Assembly: GCF_000411255.1 (NCBI RefSeq)
Contig: NZ_KE150413.1
Location: forward strand, 1,898,580-1,962,579
DNA length: 64,000 bases
Reading direction: 5' to 3'
Source of the DNA: Paenibacillus sp. HGH0039
GTDB lineage: Bacteria > Bacillota > Bacilli > Paenibacillales > NBRC-103111
Part shown: positions 15,912 to 25,400 of the stretch, piece after piece
How positions within the stretch are numbered: position 1 is the stretch's first letter
How the letters are laid out: every line of letters begins with the position of its first letter
The notes under the pieces: model-generated
The model's input: only the letters and a program-made list of their open reading frames with translations
Databases searched by the model: none
What the model was told of the DNA's origin: nothing
Position numbers and translations under genes: made by a program

Positions 15912-17213
15912 TTACTTGTTCATAACCTGCAAAATTTCATACAGGAGAAAGAGCAGGGCAATGACGTACAGGGTCGCGGAAACCTGGCGGCCTTTACCGG
16001 CCGCAAGCTTCACGACCGGGTAAGCGATAAAGCCAAACGCGATTCCGTCGACGATGCTGTAAGTCAGCGGGATCAGCGCGATCACGAGAAAAGCGGGAAA
16101 CGCTTCGCTGAAATCCTCGAAAGGGATCGCTTTAATGCTGCCGAGCATAAGCGAGCCGAGGATAATCAGCACGGGCGCGATCGCGCTGTCCGGAATGGCC
16201 TGAAGCAGCGGCACCGCAAAGTAGGAGCCGAGAAACAGCACGCCGGTGAACACGGCGGTCAGACCCGTGCGTCCGCCGGAAGCGATGCCGGCCGAGCCTT
16301 CGACCGCGGATACGGCCGGACTCGAGCCGAGCAGTCCGGCGGCCGCGTTCGACACCGCCGCGGCCTGAAACGCGCGGCGGTAGGTATCCGGGCGCCCGAA
16401 GCTGGCCGTCTGGCTGTGGATCAGGCCCAGATTCTCGAAGACGATGACCATCGCCATCGAGAAGGCCGCGATCCAGAACGGAAGCGACCATAGGCCCCCG
16501 AATGAAAGCGCGCCGAAGACGGCGGCGGCATCGCGAAGCCCGAACCCGGGGCCCTCCGCAGCCGGGTTGACCAGGCCGAGCAGCCAGGCGACGGCGGTTC
16601 CGAACACGATGGCGATGAGGAAGCTGCCGTTCACCCCGCGGACGTAAAGCACGGCCATGAGGGCGAGCGTCAGCAGGGTGACGACCGCTTCGGGACTGCC
16701 GAGATCTCCCAGCGCGATAAACGTCGAGGCGCTCGGCACGACGATCCCGCTTTTTTGCAGGCCGATAAACGTCAGGAACAGCCCGATCCCGACCCCGATG
16801 GCTTCTTTCAGCGTATGCGGGACCGATTGCGAGATCCGCCCGGCCAGCCCCGTGAAGGCGACCAGGCAGAAGAGAAGCCCCGAGACGAAGACGGCCGCAA
16901 GCGCTTCCTGCCACGACAGTCCCATCGTATGCACGACGGTGTACGTGAACAGGGCGTTGATTCCCATGCCCGGCACGATAACGAGCGGCGTGTTGCTCCA
17001 CCAGCCGATCAGCCAGCAGCCGACGAATGAAGTGGCGATGGTGGCGATCATCCCCGCCTGAACGGGAATTCCGGCATCCGCGAGAATCGCGGAATTGACA
17101 ATAATAATATAGACGCTGGTCACGAATGATACCAATCCGGCCATGAGCTCGCGGCGCACGGTCGTTCCGTGGGTTTTGAGCCCGAAACGGCGATCGAGAA
17201 AACGTACCAACAT
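15912..17213 (-). CDS. NCS2-family purine permease (AzgA/PbuG-like)
   Basis: 433 residues with 12 to 14 membrane segments. Subfamily hallmarks are the N terminus RFFGLK-like RRFGLKTHGTTVRRE, GMGINALFTYTVV (about 79-91), the SSPAVSAVEGSAGIASGGRTGL stretch near 300, and the DGIAFGF motif. AzgA-type members take up hypoxanthine, guanine or adenine. GAAGGATG precedes the ATG. The leader is too short (about 80 nt from a TATAAT on the minus strand) to hold a purine riboswitch. The exact substrate is not certain. Confidence 0.85.
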   Translation of the reverse strand: MLVRFLDRRFGLKTHGTTVRRELMAGLVSFVTSVYIIIVNSAILADAGIPVQAGMIATIATSFVGCWLIGWWSNTPLVIVPGMGINALFTYTVVHTMGLSWQEALAAVFVSGLLFCLVAFTGLAGRISQSVPHTLKEAIGVGIGLFLTFIGLQKSGIVVPSASTFIALGDLGSPEAVVTLLTLALMAVLYVRGVNGSFLIAIVFGTAVAWLLGLVNPAAEGPGFGLRDAAAVFGALSFGGLWSLPFWIAAFSMAMVIVFENLGLIHSQTASFGRPDTYRRAFQAAAVSNAAAGLLGSSPAVSAVEGSAGIASGGRTGLTAVFTGVLFLGSYFAVPLLQAIPDSAIAPVLIILGSLMLGSIKAIPFEDFSEAFPAFLVIALIPLTYSIVDGIAFGFIAYPVVKLAAGKGRQVSATLYVIALLFLLYEILQVMNK

Positions 17214-17476
17214 TCATCCTTCTTTCTGAAGTATCCCTCGGCCCACCCTCGAAACGCCGGGTATGTAAATCCGTATCCGTTTCGCTTGAATCATTATAAC
17301 CAGAAACACCCAAGGAAGCTACCGTTATTGTGTTAGTATGGCAGCTTTCTCCCCAAAGTATCGCAGGGCGGACAAGCTCCCTTATGGCGGCCGAACTCCA
17401 TCACAGCCTCATCGGGATCGTCCTTAACCGGGAAACTGTGTAAGACGATGACAAAAAGCCCCGTCGCAGCCCCGGA

Positions 17477-18373
17477 TCAAATTTCCGTTTCCGTGCCGGC
17501 CGAGAAGTAATGACGGATGTAGTCCCGGAATTTTTGCGCGGCTTTGGACAAATAGCGCTTCTCGTGCCAGGCCAGCTGGTAAGAGCTTAAACAGACGGGG
17601 TCCGTAATCGGAATCCGCACCATCAGCGCCGTCGGCGGCTCTTCGCTGCGGTTGCAGGCGCCTACGAAGGCGACGCCAAGTCCTGCGTGGACGAGCGCCG
17701 CTTTGGCCGACGGTTCGTTGACTTCGCATGCGAAATCGGGCGTCATGCCCGCCTGCCGGAACAGCGCGTCGTCCCTTTTACGGAAGACGTGCTCTTTTTT
17801 GTACCCGATAAAAGGCTCCCCGGCCGCTTCGCTCAATGCGATGCCCGTACGGTCCGCCAACCGGTGCCCGGGCGGTACGGCCAGAAAAATTTCCTCGCTG
17901 AGGACCGGCTCCTCGACGATACCGGGCCGGCCGACCGGATAAGCGGTGAAGCAGAAATCCGCTTCCCCGCTTTCAAGCATCCCGGCCAACTCCTCCGTCG
18001 GTGCCTGCGTGAGACGGAGCCGGACATGAGGATACAGCGCGAGGAATTCGCCCAAAGGGCCTGACAGCCGGTTAAGGATCGGCGAAGCGACGGAGATGCT
18101 TCCCTGCTCCATACCGGCCAGATCCGTGACTTCTTTACGGCCTTCTTCCAGCGCGGTGAGGGCGATCTCCGTTTTTTTCAGGAAGGCTCTCCCGAACGCG
18201 TTGAGGGTGATTTTCCGCCCTTGGCGGTCGAATAAAGGCACACCCAGATCGTCCTCGAGGCGGGCGATCGTTTTGCTCAGCGCGGGCTGGGCGATGTGAA
18301 GCTCTTCGGCGGCTTTGGTCATGTGCTCGAGCCTGGCGACTGTGCGGAAGTACTGGAGCTGCAAAATTTCCAT
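17477..18373 (-). CDS. LysR-family transcriptional regulator
   Basis: 298 residues. An N-terminal HTH (about 1-60, LEHMTKAAEELHIAQPALSKTIARLEDDLGVPLFDR) is followed by a periplasmic-binding-protein-like effector domain (about 90-290). GAGGAGGGG precedes the ATG. It is divergent from the quinone-oxidoreductase-like gene at 18548, its most likely target. The ligand is unknown. Confidence 0.92.
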   Translation of the reverse strand: MEILQLQYFRTVARLEHMTKAAEELHIAQPALSKTIARLEDDLGVPLFDRQGRKITLNAFGRAFLKKTEIALTALEEGRKEVTDLAGMEQGSISVASPILNRLSGPLGEFLALYPHVRLRLTQAPTEELAGMLESGEADFCFTAYPVGRPGIVEEPVLSEEIFLAVPPGHRLADRTGIALSEAAGEPFIGYKKEHVFRKRDDALFRQAGMTPDFACEVNEPSAKAALVHAGLGVAFVGACNRSEEPPTALMVRIPITDPVCLSSYQLAWHEKRYLSKAAQKFRDYIRHYFSAGTETEI

Positions 18374-18435
18374 ACGCCCCTCCTCTTATATACTGGGTGG
18401 AATGAATGATATGCGGTAAGATGTATTTTTTATTA

Positions 18436-18445
18436 GGAGATCTCC
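18436..18445. promoter_or_regulatory. Perfect palindrome in the LysR/oxidoreductase intergenic region
   Basis: GGAGATCTCC followed by an AT-rich TTATAA stretch, about 100 bp before the oxidoreductase start. Candidate operator; LysR sites are usually T-N11-A, so the assignment is weak. Confidence 0.25.
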
Positions 18446-18547
18446 ATTATAAAATGCAGGTAAGGGAGCAGGCAACAACTGAGAAACTGAGCGCCGGGCG
18501 GCCTATAAGTGCAGTACGTGCAGCCGTAGAAAGAGGAGGAAACAAGG

Positions 18548-19462
18548 ATGAAAGCAATGGGGTTTACCAAGTTCGGCCCTCCGGAGGTTCTGGAGCCGAT
18601 GGAGATCGCAGCGCCGCAGGCAGGCGAAGGGGAAGTGAGAGTGCGGGTCAAGGCGGCGGGCGTCCAGCCGGTAGATTGTGCGATCCGTACGGGGTTCCGG
18701 CCCCAGGGCGTTCCCGTCGCTCTGCCTCACGTGACGGGCGGGGAATTCGCAGGCATCGTGGATCAGACGGGGAGCGGCGTTCCCGCGTTCGCGCCCGGGG
18801 ACGAGGTGCTCGGCTTCCGCATGCAGTACGCGTATGCCGAATATGTCGTCGTCCCTCAGGATCAGCTCGTCCGGAAGCCGGACACGATGCCGTGGGACGC
18901 GGCGGGCGGCCTGTCGGGAGCGGGGCAGACGGCCCTCACGGCGCTTGAAGAGTTGGCCGTCGGACCGGGGGATACGCTGCTGATCAACGGGGCCGCAGGC
19001 GGAGTGGGGACCGTTGCGGTCCAGGCCGCCCGCGCGAAGGGAGCCGCCGTGATCGGAACGGCCAGCCCCGCCAACCACGACTATTTGCGCTCGATAGGGG
19101 CCATTCCGGTCACGTACGGACCGGGACTTGCCGAGCGAGTCCGGGCACTCGCGCCGGGCGGAGTGAACGCCGCTCTGGACGCGGGGGGAGCGGACGGGCT
19201 GCTTGCGGCGGTGGAACTCGTCCCCGACCGGAACCGGATCGCGACGACGGTCGCCTTCGAGCTTGCCGGCGAACTCGGCGTCCGCTGGATCCGCAGCAGA
19301 CGGTCGGCGCAGCGGCTGGCCGAGCTGGTTGAGCTGTATACCCGGGGACAACTCCGGATTCACATCCGGAGAACGTTCCCTTTGAGCCAGGCCGCCGAAG
19401 CGCACAGGGAGATGGAGATCGGCCACGGCCGCGGTAAAATCGTGCTGAGGTTGGAAGACTGA
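18548..19462 (+). CDS. Quinone oxidoreductase-like MDR family protein
   Basis: 304 residues, zinc-free medium-chain dehydrogenase. An N-terminal GroES-like domain has VKAAGVQPVDCAIRTG (about 33-48); the Rossmann domain has LLINGAAGGVGTVAVQAARA (about 142-161), and the ending is HGRGKIVLRLE, typical of NADPH:quinone reductase-like enzymes. No structural zinc cysteines. AGGAGG precedes the ATG. A terminator follows at 19484. Probably controlled by the divergent LysR protein. Confidence 0.85.
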   Translation: MKAMGFTKFGPPEVLEPMEIAAPQAGEGEVRVRVKAAGVQPVDCAIRTGFRPQGVPVALPHVTGGEFAGIVDQTGSGVPAFAPGDEVLGFRMQYAYAEYVVVPQDQLVRKPDTMPWDAAGGLSGAGQTALTALEELAVGPGDTLLINGAAGGVGTVAVQAARAKGAAVIGTASPANHDYLRSIGAIPVTYGPGLAERVRALAPGGVNAALDAGGADGLLAAVELVPDRNRIATTVAFELAGELGVRWIRSRRSAQRLAELVELYTRGQLRIHIRRTFPLSQAAEAHREMEIGHGRGKIVLRLED

Positions 19463-19483
19463 AACCTCCCGGGAGGCAGAGAG

Positions 19484-19515
19484 AAAAACCTGTTGAAATA
19501 ATCAACAGGCTTTTT
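19484..19515 (+). terminator. Intrinsic terminator
   Basis: AAAAACCTGTTGA / TCAACAGGCTTTTT stem around AATAA. Confidence 0.85.
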
Positions 19516-19790
19516 CGACGCCGGGGACGATCTGACGAACCGGCGAAGGAGCTTTGCCCATGCGGGGTGCGGCTTCGAGAGGACGGATGCGCGGGGATTC
19601 ACACTCCGCGCCGCGCCGTAAGGCGAACGGAGCGGCGGCATTTGACCGTGGTTGCTCTCGGCCGACGACCACGTCACGCAGCAAGCACCTCACGCCGAGA
19701 GCCCCGCGCGGTGCGGAAAAACCGCAGTTTGATCGACCGACTGCCGTCACAGGGCGAATCACAGCGCGCCGGGAACTGCGCGGTACAAAA
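19516..19790. other. Gene-free GC-rich stretch
   Basis: About 275 bp between the oxidoreductase terminator and the DinB gene. Long open frames cross it on both strands, but none has a site, family match or boundary that convinces. Short inverted pieces such as CGGCCGA and CTCTCGGC occur; nothing definite was found. Confidence 0.4.
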
Positions 19791-19806
19791 AAACGACGGA
19801 GGTATT
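19791..19806. repeat. Left arm of a 16-bp inverted repeat flanking the DinB gene
   Basis: AAACGACGGAGGTATT here is the exact reverse complement of 20298-20313. The right arm contains the DinB ribosome binding site. Confidence 0.7.
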
Positions 19807-19823
19807 TCCTGAAGCGGCAGGTC

Positions 19824-20294
19824 TCAAATTTCTCCTTCGAGGCGCTCTTTCAACCGGAGAATCTGTCCCAGGTGATGCTCCATATGTTCTTCATAATCTT
19901 CAATGAGCCAGCGGAGAGTAACGGGCTCGTGCTCCCCGATTTTGCAGAGCAGATCTCCTTGTTCGGGGGTAACGGACGCGATAACCCGTGCAACCTGGCG
20001 GTTCAGGCTCCCCCACAAGACGATAATTTCCTTGGAAGGAGTATGGCGGTAATCCTGAACAGCTACCCATTCGTTTTGTTTGTAGGGCTGGAACACGGCC
20101 GGCTGCTCGGCATACCGGGTGACGATAAAACGCGGCAGATTGTTCAGAGCCGAGTCGCAAAGATGACCGAGAATTTCGTTAACGGACCATTTGTCCGCTC
20201 CGGGCCGCCTCGCGAGAAGCGTTTCATTTACCGGTTCCAAAAGGGACGCAATCTCATACGTCCTGTCGTGAATTCTTACGGCAATTTCTTTCAT
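19824..20294 (-). CDS. DinB-family protein
   Basis: 156 residues, a four-helix bundle of the DinB_2 type. Recognisable parts are the N-terminal LLARRPGADKWSVNEILGHL (about 26-45) and the C-terminal DYEEHMEHHLGQILRL. The three metal-ligand histidines are probably H44 and those in EEHMEHH. Family members include thiol-S-transferases and many of unknown role. GGAGG sits inside the right inverted-repeat arm. It is a single gene between GC-rich flanks. Confidence 0.8.
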   Translation of the reverse strand: MKEIAVRIHDRTYEIASLLEPVNETLLARRPGADKWSVNEILGHLCDSALNNLPRFIVTRYAEQPAVFQPYKQNEWVAVQDYRHTPSKEIIVLWGSLNRQVARVIASVTPEQGDLLCKIGEHEPVTLRWLIEDYEEHMEHHLGQILRLKERLEGEI

Positions 20295-20297
20295 GGG

Positions 20298-20313
20298 AAT
20301 ACCTCCGTCGTTT
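20298..20313. repeat. Right arm of the 16-bp inverted repeat flanking the DinB gene
   Basis: AATACCTCCGTCGTTT, exact reverse complement of 19791-19806. It supplies the GGAGG site for the DinB gene on the minus strand. Confidence 0.7.
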
Positions 20314-20481
20314 GGACTGATTTCTTACTCCAGCATACAAGGAAAGATGAAATCGGGAAATTCGAAAGTTTTGATAGAATCAATCGTATATTTCGATCAT
20401 TAACAATGCCGCTCTTATTTGAAAAAAAGCTCTATCCCGCACGGGGACAGAGCTTGACTCGGTTGAGCCGTAAAATCCGGT

Positions 20482-21966
20482 TCAGTTCATATTGATCCAG
20501 ACGCTTTTGACTTCACAGTAATTGTTCAGCGCATAAGACCCCATCTCGCGTCCGATGCCGGACTGCTTGTAGCCGCCGAACGGAGAAGCCGCGTCGAACA
20601 CGTTGTAGCAGTTGACCCAGACGGTGCCCGCTCGGAGCTTGCCCGCTATGTAGTGGGCATTTTTGACGTTTTCCGTCCACAGCCCGGCGGCCAGTCCGTA
20701 ATCCGTATCGTTGGCGCGGGCGATCACATCGTCCAGATCCTCGAAAGGCAGGGCCGTGACGACGGGCCCGAATATTTCTTCTTTGGCGATAGTCATGCTG
20801 TCCTGAACGCCGGCAAAAACCGTCGGCGCCACGAAGTAGCCTTCCTCGAACGGATTCGTCCCTCCCGTCAGCAGCTCGGCGCCTTCCTCCAGGCCGCGCT
20901 CGATATAGCCGAGCACCCGATTCTGCTGCTCCTCGGACACAAGCGGCCCGATCTGGGTGTCGGGGCTGAGGCCCGCGCCCTGCTTGAGCTTGCGGGAATA
21001 CAGCACCAGGTCGGCGACGACGTTGTCGAACATCTTCTTCTGGATGAACAGGCGGGAGCCCGCGCAGCAGACCTGCCCCTGGTTGAACATAATCCCCGAA
21101 AGCGCCCCCGGAATGGCCCGGGACAAATCGGCGTCGGGGAGGATGATGTTCGGGGATTTCCCGCCCAGCTCCAGCGTTACCCGCTTCAGACGGTCGGCGG
21201 CCTGGCGCATGATCGAGCGGCCGACTTCCGTGGAGCCGGTGAAGGCGATCTTGTCGACCTGCGGGTGGTTGACGAGCGCCTGGCCCGCCGTTTCGCCGTA
21301 GCCCGGCACGATGTTGACCACGCCCGGCGGGAAGCCCGCTTCCTGGATCAGCCCGGCGAGATAGAGGGCCGAGAGCGGCGTCTGCTCGGCCGGCTTGAGC
21401 ACGACGGTGCAGCCGGAAGCCAGCGCGGCGCCGAGCTTCCACATCGCCATGAGCAGGGGGAAGTTCCACGGGATAATCTGCCCGACCACTCCGACCGGCT
21501 CATGCCGCGTGTAGTTGAAGTACCCGCCGCTGACGGGGATCGTCTGGCCGACGATTTTCGTGGACCAGCCGGCGAAGTAGCGGAGATGCTCGACGGCCAG
21601 CGGCAGATCGGCGGCGCGCGTCTCCGCGATGGGCTTGCCGTTGTCGAGCGTTTCGAGCTGGGCGAGCTCCTCCAGGTTGTCTTCGACGAGATCGGCCAGC
21701 CGGTAAATAAGCCGGCTCCGTTCCGCGGCGCTTAACCCGGGCCAGGGGCCTTCGTCGAAAGCGCGTCTGGCGGCTTTAACGGCCAGGTCGATATCTTCTT
21801 CGGTCGCTTCGCTCACGACCGCCAAAATATCGCCCGTTGCCGGGTTCGGGGTCGTGAAGGTGCTCCCGTAAACGGAATCGACGAATTCTCCGTCGATGAA
21901 AAGCCGCTTCGTTCCGTTCAGGAACCGCTGAATTTTGGGTCGGACTGTCAGGGTCAGTTCGTTCAT
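20482..21966 (-). CDS. NAD(P)-dependent aldehyde dehydrogenase
   Basis: 494 residues, the usual ALDH length. Cofactor and catalytic motifs are visible: [19 protein letters not shown] (about 158-176), [12 protein letters not shown] (about 233-244), catalytic Glu in [10 protein letters not shown] (about 260-269), catalytic Cys in [12 protein letters not shown] (about 294-305). I chose the ATG at 21966, where AGGAGG lies 8-9 nt upstream, over the track-long start 48 bp earlier. It resembles the betaine/DhaS-type aldehyde dehydrogenases; substrate uncertain. Confidence 0.92.
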   Translation of the reverse strand: MNELTLTVRPKIQRFLNGTKRLFIDGEFVDSVYGSTFTTPNPATGDILAVVSEATEEDIDLAVKAARRAFDEGPWPGLSAAERSRLIYRLADLVEDNLEELAQLETLDNGKPIAETRAADLPLAVEHLRYFAGWSTKIVGQTIPVSGGYFNYTRHEPVGVVGQIIPWNFPLLMAMWKLGAALASGCTVVLKPAEQTPLSALYLAGLIQEAGFPPGVVNIVPGYGETAGQALVNHPQVDKIAFTGSTEVGRSIMRQAADRLKRVTLELGGKSPNIILPDADLSRAIPGALSGIMFNQGQVCCAGSRLFIQKKMFDNVVADLVLYSRKLKQGAGLSPDTQIGPLVSEEQQNRVLGYIERGLEEGAELLTGGTNPFEEGYFVAPTVFAGVQDSMTIAKEEIFGPVVTALPFEDLDDVIARANDTDYGLAAGLWTENVKNAHYIAGKLRAGTVWVNCYNVFDAASPFGGYKQSGIGREMGSYALNNYCEVKSVWINMN

Positions 21967-22209
21967 TTCACACTGCCTCCTTAGGAAAGGTATCATGCTC
22001 GGCTCAGCTCGCATAGCTTGTCATCCGTGATATTGTATCTATATCAAACTAGCGCGGAAAATATGACAGAAGTCTTGCAAAGTTTCCGGGTCTATCCCGC
22101 CGAGCAGCGAACATGATAAAATAATGGAACCCAGGTCAGAAGGCAAGAGAAGGCAGCAAGCCTGACGGCGGGCGTACAAAAGATTTGCCGGGAAAGGGAG
22201 GTTGGGATC

Positions 22210-22365
22210 ATGCTGCTCAGCCGGGATCAGAAAGAGCTTATTTTGGCGGTGTTGAAGAAGGAAAATAAACGGGTGCTTTCGGGCCATAAAGGGCCGCTGC
22301 TTAAAAAGACCATCGCCGATTTCGAACAGGCGCTCCGCAATGAAGCGATTAACGAAAAGCGTTAA
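22210..22365 (+). CDS. Small basic hypothetical protein (51 aa)
   Basis: An ATG with GGGAGG 8 nt upstream opens a 51-residue frame beginning MLLSRDQKELILAVLKKENK. It is charged and helical, and ends 30 bp before a strong terminator. The combination of site, length and terminator supports a real gene. Function unknown. Confidence 0.55.
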   Translation: MLLSRDQKELILAVLKKENKRVLSGHKGPLLKKTIADFEQALRNEAINEKR

Positions 22366-22395
22366 GCGGGTGAAAATTTCCGAGTAGGGAAACAA

Positions 22396-22423
22396 CAAAA
22401 AAGATCCCGGACGGGATCTTTTT
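22396..22423 (+). terminator. Intrinsic terminator
   Basis: AAAAAGATCCCG / CGGGATCTTTTT with a 2-4 base loop; close to symmetrical, so it may work in both directions. Confidence 0.85.
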
Positions 22424-22471
22424 CGCGGGGCCGTATGTAAGAGGCCGGCTCAACTATTCGTGATTGAGTTT

Positions 22472-22699
22472 TTAATAAAGAGACAAGGCAAGCGTATCGC
22501 TTTCGCGGCGGGAGTGCAGAATCGCTTCCGTTCCCTCGATTTCGATGGAGATAAGGTTCTCCAGACACGTCTTTACAGCGCGTTTTCCGTTGTTCCACTT
22601 CGCTTCCAGGGCAATTTTCAATAAGCTTAATGCTTTTTTGCTCGCTTCTGTATAAAAGACGGGTATTTTTTGATTGTTAAATACGATAATGGTTTTCAT
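22472..22699 (-). CDS. Small hypothetical protein
   Basis: 75 residues starting MKTIIVFNNQKIPVFYTEAS, with AGGAGG 9 nt upstream of the ATG at 22699; the longer frame to 22729 has no site. Mixed alpha/beta composition, no membrane segment. Function unknown. Confidence 0.5.
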   Translation of the reverse strand: MKTIIVFNNQKIPVFYTEASKKALSLLKIALEAKWNNGKRAVKTCLENLISIEIEGTEAILHSRRESDTLALSLY

Positions 22700-23000
22700 G
22701 TGATTTCTACCTCCTGTAAGATAGATCAATCTTTGAAAATAGTATAAATTACGAATATTAAAGGAAACTTAAAAAAACGATAGATTTTTCAATTTTTTTT
22801 TGGAAACGATCGACCTCCGCCACAGAATGTTTGAAATTTAAGGGGAAAAGCGTTTGTTTTCATAAATTTAAAGTCAAAAATTAGGAGTTTGCAGGTCAAT
22901 CCGCAAAGATCCACTTACTACTAAACCGTTTTTCATAATATGAAACGAAATATGTTTCAGAAAAGTTTTGCTTAATGTTCAATTCCGTGGAGGTTTTAAA
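22700..23000. other. AT-rich divergent promoter region
   Basis: About 300 bp between two divergent small genes, clearly poorer in GC than its flanks. It holds a perfect dyad TGAAAC-N7-GTTTCA at 22941-22959, about 45 bp before the Nudix gene; a candidate operator. No gene seen. Confidence 0.4.
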
Positions 23001-23453
23001 ATGAGAACACCTATATTTTACGGTTCCGTCCATGTTTTTCTGTCCCGCAATGGGGAAACGCTTCTATTAAAGAGAAAAAATACGGGGTTCGCGGACGGGA
23101 AGTGGAGTGTCGTAGCCGGAAGAATCGACGGCGGAGAAGAAGTGAAAGCCGCCGCCGTACGGGAAGCGAAGGAAGAGGCGGGGATTGACATCCGGCCCGG
23201 GGATCTGGAAATCACCGGTATTATGCACCGCAAAAACACGAATTCGGAGTGGATCGACTTTTTCCTGAGAGCGCGCAGCTGGCAGGGCGAGATCGGCAAC
23301 ATGGAGCCCCATAAGTGCGAAGAGCTCCGCTGGTTCCCGGAAGACGCGCTTCCCGCCGAGATGGTGCCCTATGTGCGCGAGGCGCTTTTGAACCGGCAGG
23401 AGAGCCTCTGGTTCGAGAGCTTCGGCTGGGCGGGCGATCCTGTGCAGGTATAA
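23001..23453 (+). CDS. Nudix hydrolase
   Basis: 150 residues. The Nudix box is GGEEVKAAAVREAKEEAGI (about 44-62), matching G-x5-E-x7-REUxEExGU. The ATG at 23001 is preceded by GTGGAGG at 8 nt; the open frame back to 22968 lacks a site. It hydrolyses a nucleoside-diphosphate-linked substrate that cannot be named from sequence. Possible MutT-like or RNA-decapping role. Confidence 0.85.
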   Translation: MRTPIFYGSVHVFLSRNGETLLLKRKNTGFADGKWSVVAGRIDGGEEVKAAAVREAKEEAGIDIRPGDLEITGIMHRKNTNSEWIDFFLRARSWQGEIGNMEPHKCEELRWFPEDALPAEMVPYVREALLNRQESLWFESFGWAGDPVQV

Positions 23454-23551
23454 TTTAATGGGGGAGCTCACCAAGGGGATGCCGTTTGGTTCAGGGGAAT
23501 TGTGGGGGCTTGATGTCATTTTGTGAATTTTTAAGCTGGAGCTGGATATAC

Positions 23552-23592
23552 AAAAAAACAAGGCCGGAGGACCTATCCGACCTTGTTTTTTA
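23552..23592. terminator. Terminator between Nudix and MFS genes
   Basis: AAACAAGG-CCGGA / TCCGA-CCTTGTTT stem flanked by A and T runs; works for the minus-strand MFS gene and possibly both directions. Confidence 0.75.
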
Positions 23593-24894
23593 TTAAGAGG
23601 AAATTTCCATCTCCGACACAGCCGGAACGGCGGAAGAGCCGGAATTCCGGCGGCGCGTCAACAGATAGACGCCGTACACAAGCAGGAACAGCACCATCAC
23701 TCCGGCGGCATAGCGGTACATCACCGCATAGCTGGTGCCGGAGGCGACGAGGCCGAGCAGCATGGAGCCGACAGCCACTCCGAAATCGATGGAGTTGTAG
23801 AACAGGCTGTTCGTCGTCCCGTGCTGCTCCGGCGGAGTTTCGCGGAGCATCCAGGCCTGGGTCGTCGGCTGAAGAGCACCGAAGCCGAGACCGTAGAGCA
23901 GGGCCGAGACGATCAGCACCGGCATCGTTGTCGCCACGGACAGAACGAGCAGGCTCGCGATCAGAATGAGGGCGCCTGGAATGAGAATCGCGGCGTGGCC
24001 CTTGCTGTCGAACAGGCGGCCGGAGATCGGGCGGACAACGAGAACGGTGATCGCGTTGAACAGGAAGAACAGCCCGATCTGTTCCAGATGCACTTCCTTG
24101 CCGTACAAGGCGATGAAGCTGAGCAGGCCGCCGTACGTCACCGACAGCAGCGCGTTGAGCAGGGCCGGCAGCAGCAGCTTCTTATTGAAGCCGCTGCGCT
24201 TCGCGGCTCCGCCGGAGGAGCCTGCCTCCTGACCGCTTGCCGCTTTACCGGCTGGCGAAACCGCCGCTGCCGCCGGCTGAGGCGGAATGCTCCGCGATCC
24301 GAGCAGCAGAGGCACGATCAGGGCGGCCGCCGCCGTGCCCATGGCGGTCAGCGGGCCGAAGCCGTAGCTGCCGATCATCGCGAGGCCGATGGTCGGCCCG
24401 ACGGACATCGCCAGGCTGCTCGACAGCCCGAAGTACCCGACCCCTTCGCCGATTCTGCGGCGGGGGATGATCTGGGATACCAGCGTAGGCATGACCGTGC
24501 TGGCCATCCCGAAGCCGATGCCGAAGCAGACGCGCAGCGCCAGCAGCGCGCTCATGGAGCCGGCAAACGAATAAGCCGCCGTCGATACGGCGGCGAATGC
24601 CACACCGCAGAACAGCAGCGTGTTACGGTGTACACGGCGCATCAAGGCAGCCGTTACGAACCGGGTGATAATCGCCGAAATGGCGAAGAGACTGGTTAAG
24701 AGGCTCAATGTGAAATCGCCCGAATGAAACCGGTCCTTCGCGTAGGTGGGGAAGGGCGACAGCAGCATTTGCAGGCAGAGAAACAGAAGAAAATAGCAAA
24801 ACGTAAGCATAATAAACGATTTCGTCCAGAGCGGTTCACTTTTCCCCGCATCCGGATGGTGAAGCAGTTCCAGCTGTTCTGGATGTTTAGACAT
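23593..24894 (-). CDS. MFS transporter, MarR-linked
   Basis: 433 residues with 12 hydrophobic segments. Helix 4-5 region GFGMASTVMPTLVSQIIPRR and a motif-A-like loop RPISGRLFDSKGHAAI (about 298-313) are typical of drug and metabolite antiporters. AGGAG precedes the ATG. It starts 13 bp after the marR stop, so it is an operon with the regulator. The cargo is unknown; MarR linkage suggests a toxic aromatic or drug. Confidence 0.87.
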   Translation of the reverse strand: MSKHPEQLELLHHPDAGKSEPLWTKSFIMLTFCYFLLFLCLQMLLSPFPTYAKDRFHSGDFTLSLLTSLFAISAIITRFVTAALMRRVHRNTLLFCGVAFAAVSTAAYSFAGSMSALLALRVCFGIGFGMASTVMPTLVSQIIPRRRIGEGVGYFGLSSSLAMSVGPTIGLAMIGSYGFGPLTAMGTAAAALIVPLLLGSRSIPPQPAAAAVSPAGKAASGQEAGSSGGAAKRSGFNKKLLLPALLNALLSVTYGGLLSFIALYGKEVHLEQIGLFFLFNAITVLVVRPISGRLFDSKGHAAILIPGALILIASLLVLSVATTMPVLIVSALLYGLGFGALQPTTQAWMLRETPPEQHGTTNSLFYNSIDFGVAVGSMLLGLVASGTSYAVMYRYAAGVMVLFLLVYGVYLLTRRRNSGSSAVPAVSEMEISS

Positions 24895-24907
24895 GATGCA
24901 GACACTC

Positions 24908-25372
24908 CTATTCGCTTTCTGATGTCAAAGTAAGGTTGTCGATAATCCCGTGCAAAAAAGTAATGAGCTGGTCGTACTGCTCCTGAGACAAGCCCGCGGC
25001 GGCATCCCGGTTGGTCTGCTGCTCAATGGAAATCGTTTCCTCGATCAGGGAGCGGCCTTTGTCCGTTATATAAATATGAAAAGAACGCCGGTCGCCCTGC
25101 CCGACCTGCTTCCTTATAAATTGCTTCGCCTCCAGCGAATCCAAAATGCGTGTCGTCGTCGGCTTGTCTTTGCACGCCCTGGCGGCGATGTCCTTCTGGA
25201 TGAGACCATCCTGCTCGTAGATCCGGTAGAGCACCGACCATTGTTCGGGCGTGATGTCGTACTCTTTCAGCCGCTGCGACAGGAAATTGGACATCTTCCG
25301 GTAAGCCACGCCCAGCAAAAAGCCCAAGGAATCGTTCAATCCGTTCTTGTATAAGATGGGTTCCGTTGTCAT
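24908..25372 (-). CDS. MarR-family transcriptional regulator
   Basis: 154 residues. Winged helix at about 35-110 (LKEYDITPEQWSVLYRI, ARACKDKPTTTRILDSLEAKQFI, GDRRSFHIYITDKG) with helical dimer ends. GGAGG precedes the ATG. First gene of the operon with the MFS transporter. Two dyads overlapping its own promoter suggest autorepression lifted by a small aromatic ligand or by oxidation. Confidence 0.92.
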   Translation of the reverse strand: MTTEPILYKNGLNDSLGFLLGVAYRKMSNFLSQRLKEYDITPEQWSVLYRIYEQDGLIQKDIAARACKDKPTTTRILDSLEAKQFIRKQVGQGDRRSFHIYITDKGRSLIEETISIEQQTNRDAAAGLSQEQYDQLITFLHGIIDNLTLTSESE

Positions 25373-25400
25373 CTGATCCCTCCGCGCTAAAATGATTGTC

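Noticed and set aside
17214-17340. Purine riboswitch upstream of the NCS2 permease
   Set aside because: The leader is only about 80 nt from the -10 and no conserved purine-riboswitch core is seen.
19554-20495. 313-codon plus-strand frame over the DinB gene
   Set aside because: Antisense to a recognisable DinB protein, with no ribosome site.
20653-21735. 360-codon frame antisense to the aldehyde dehydrogenase
   Set aside because: Shadow of a clear ALDH gene; composition is Arg/Asp/Gly rich without a domain.
23821-24699. 292-codon frame antisense to the MarR-linked MFS gene
   Set aside because: Gln/Arg-rich shadow of a membrane protein.
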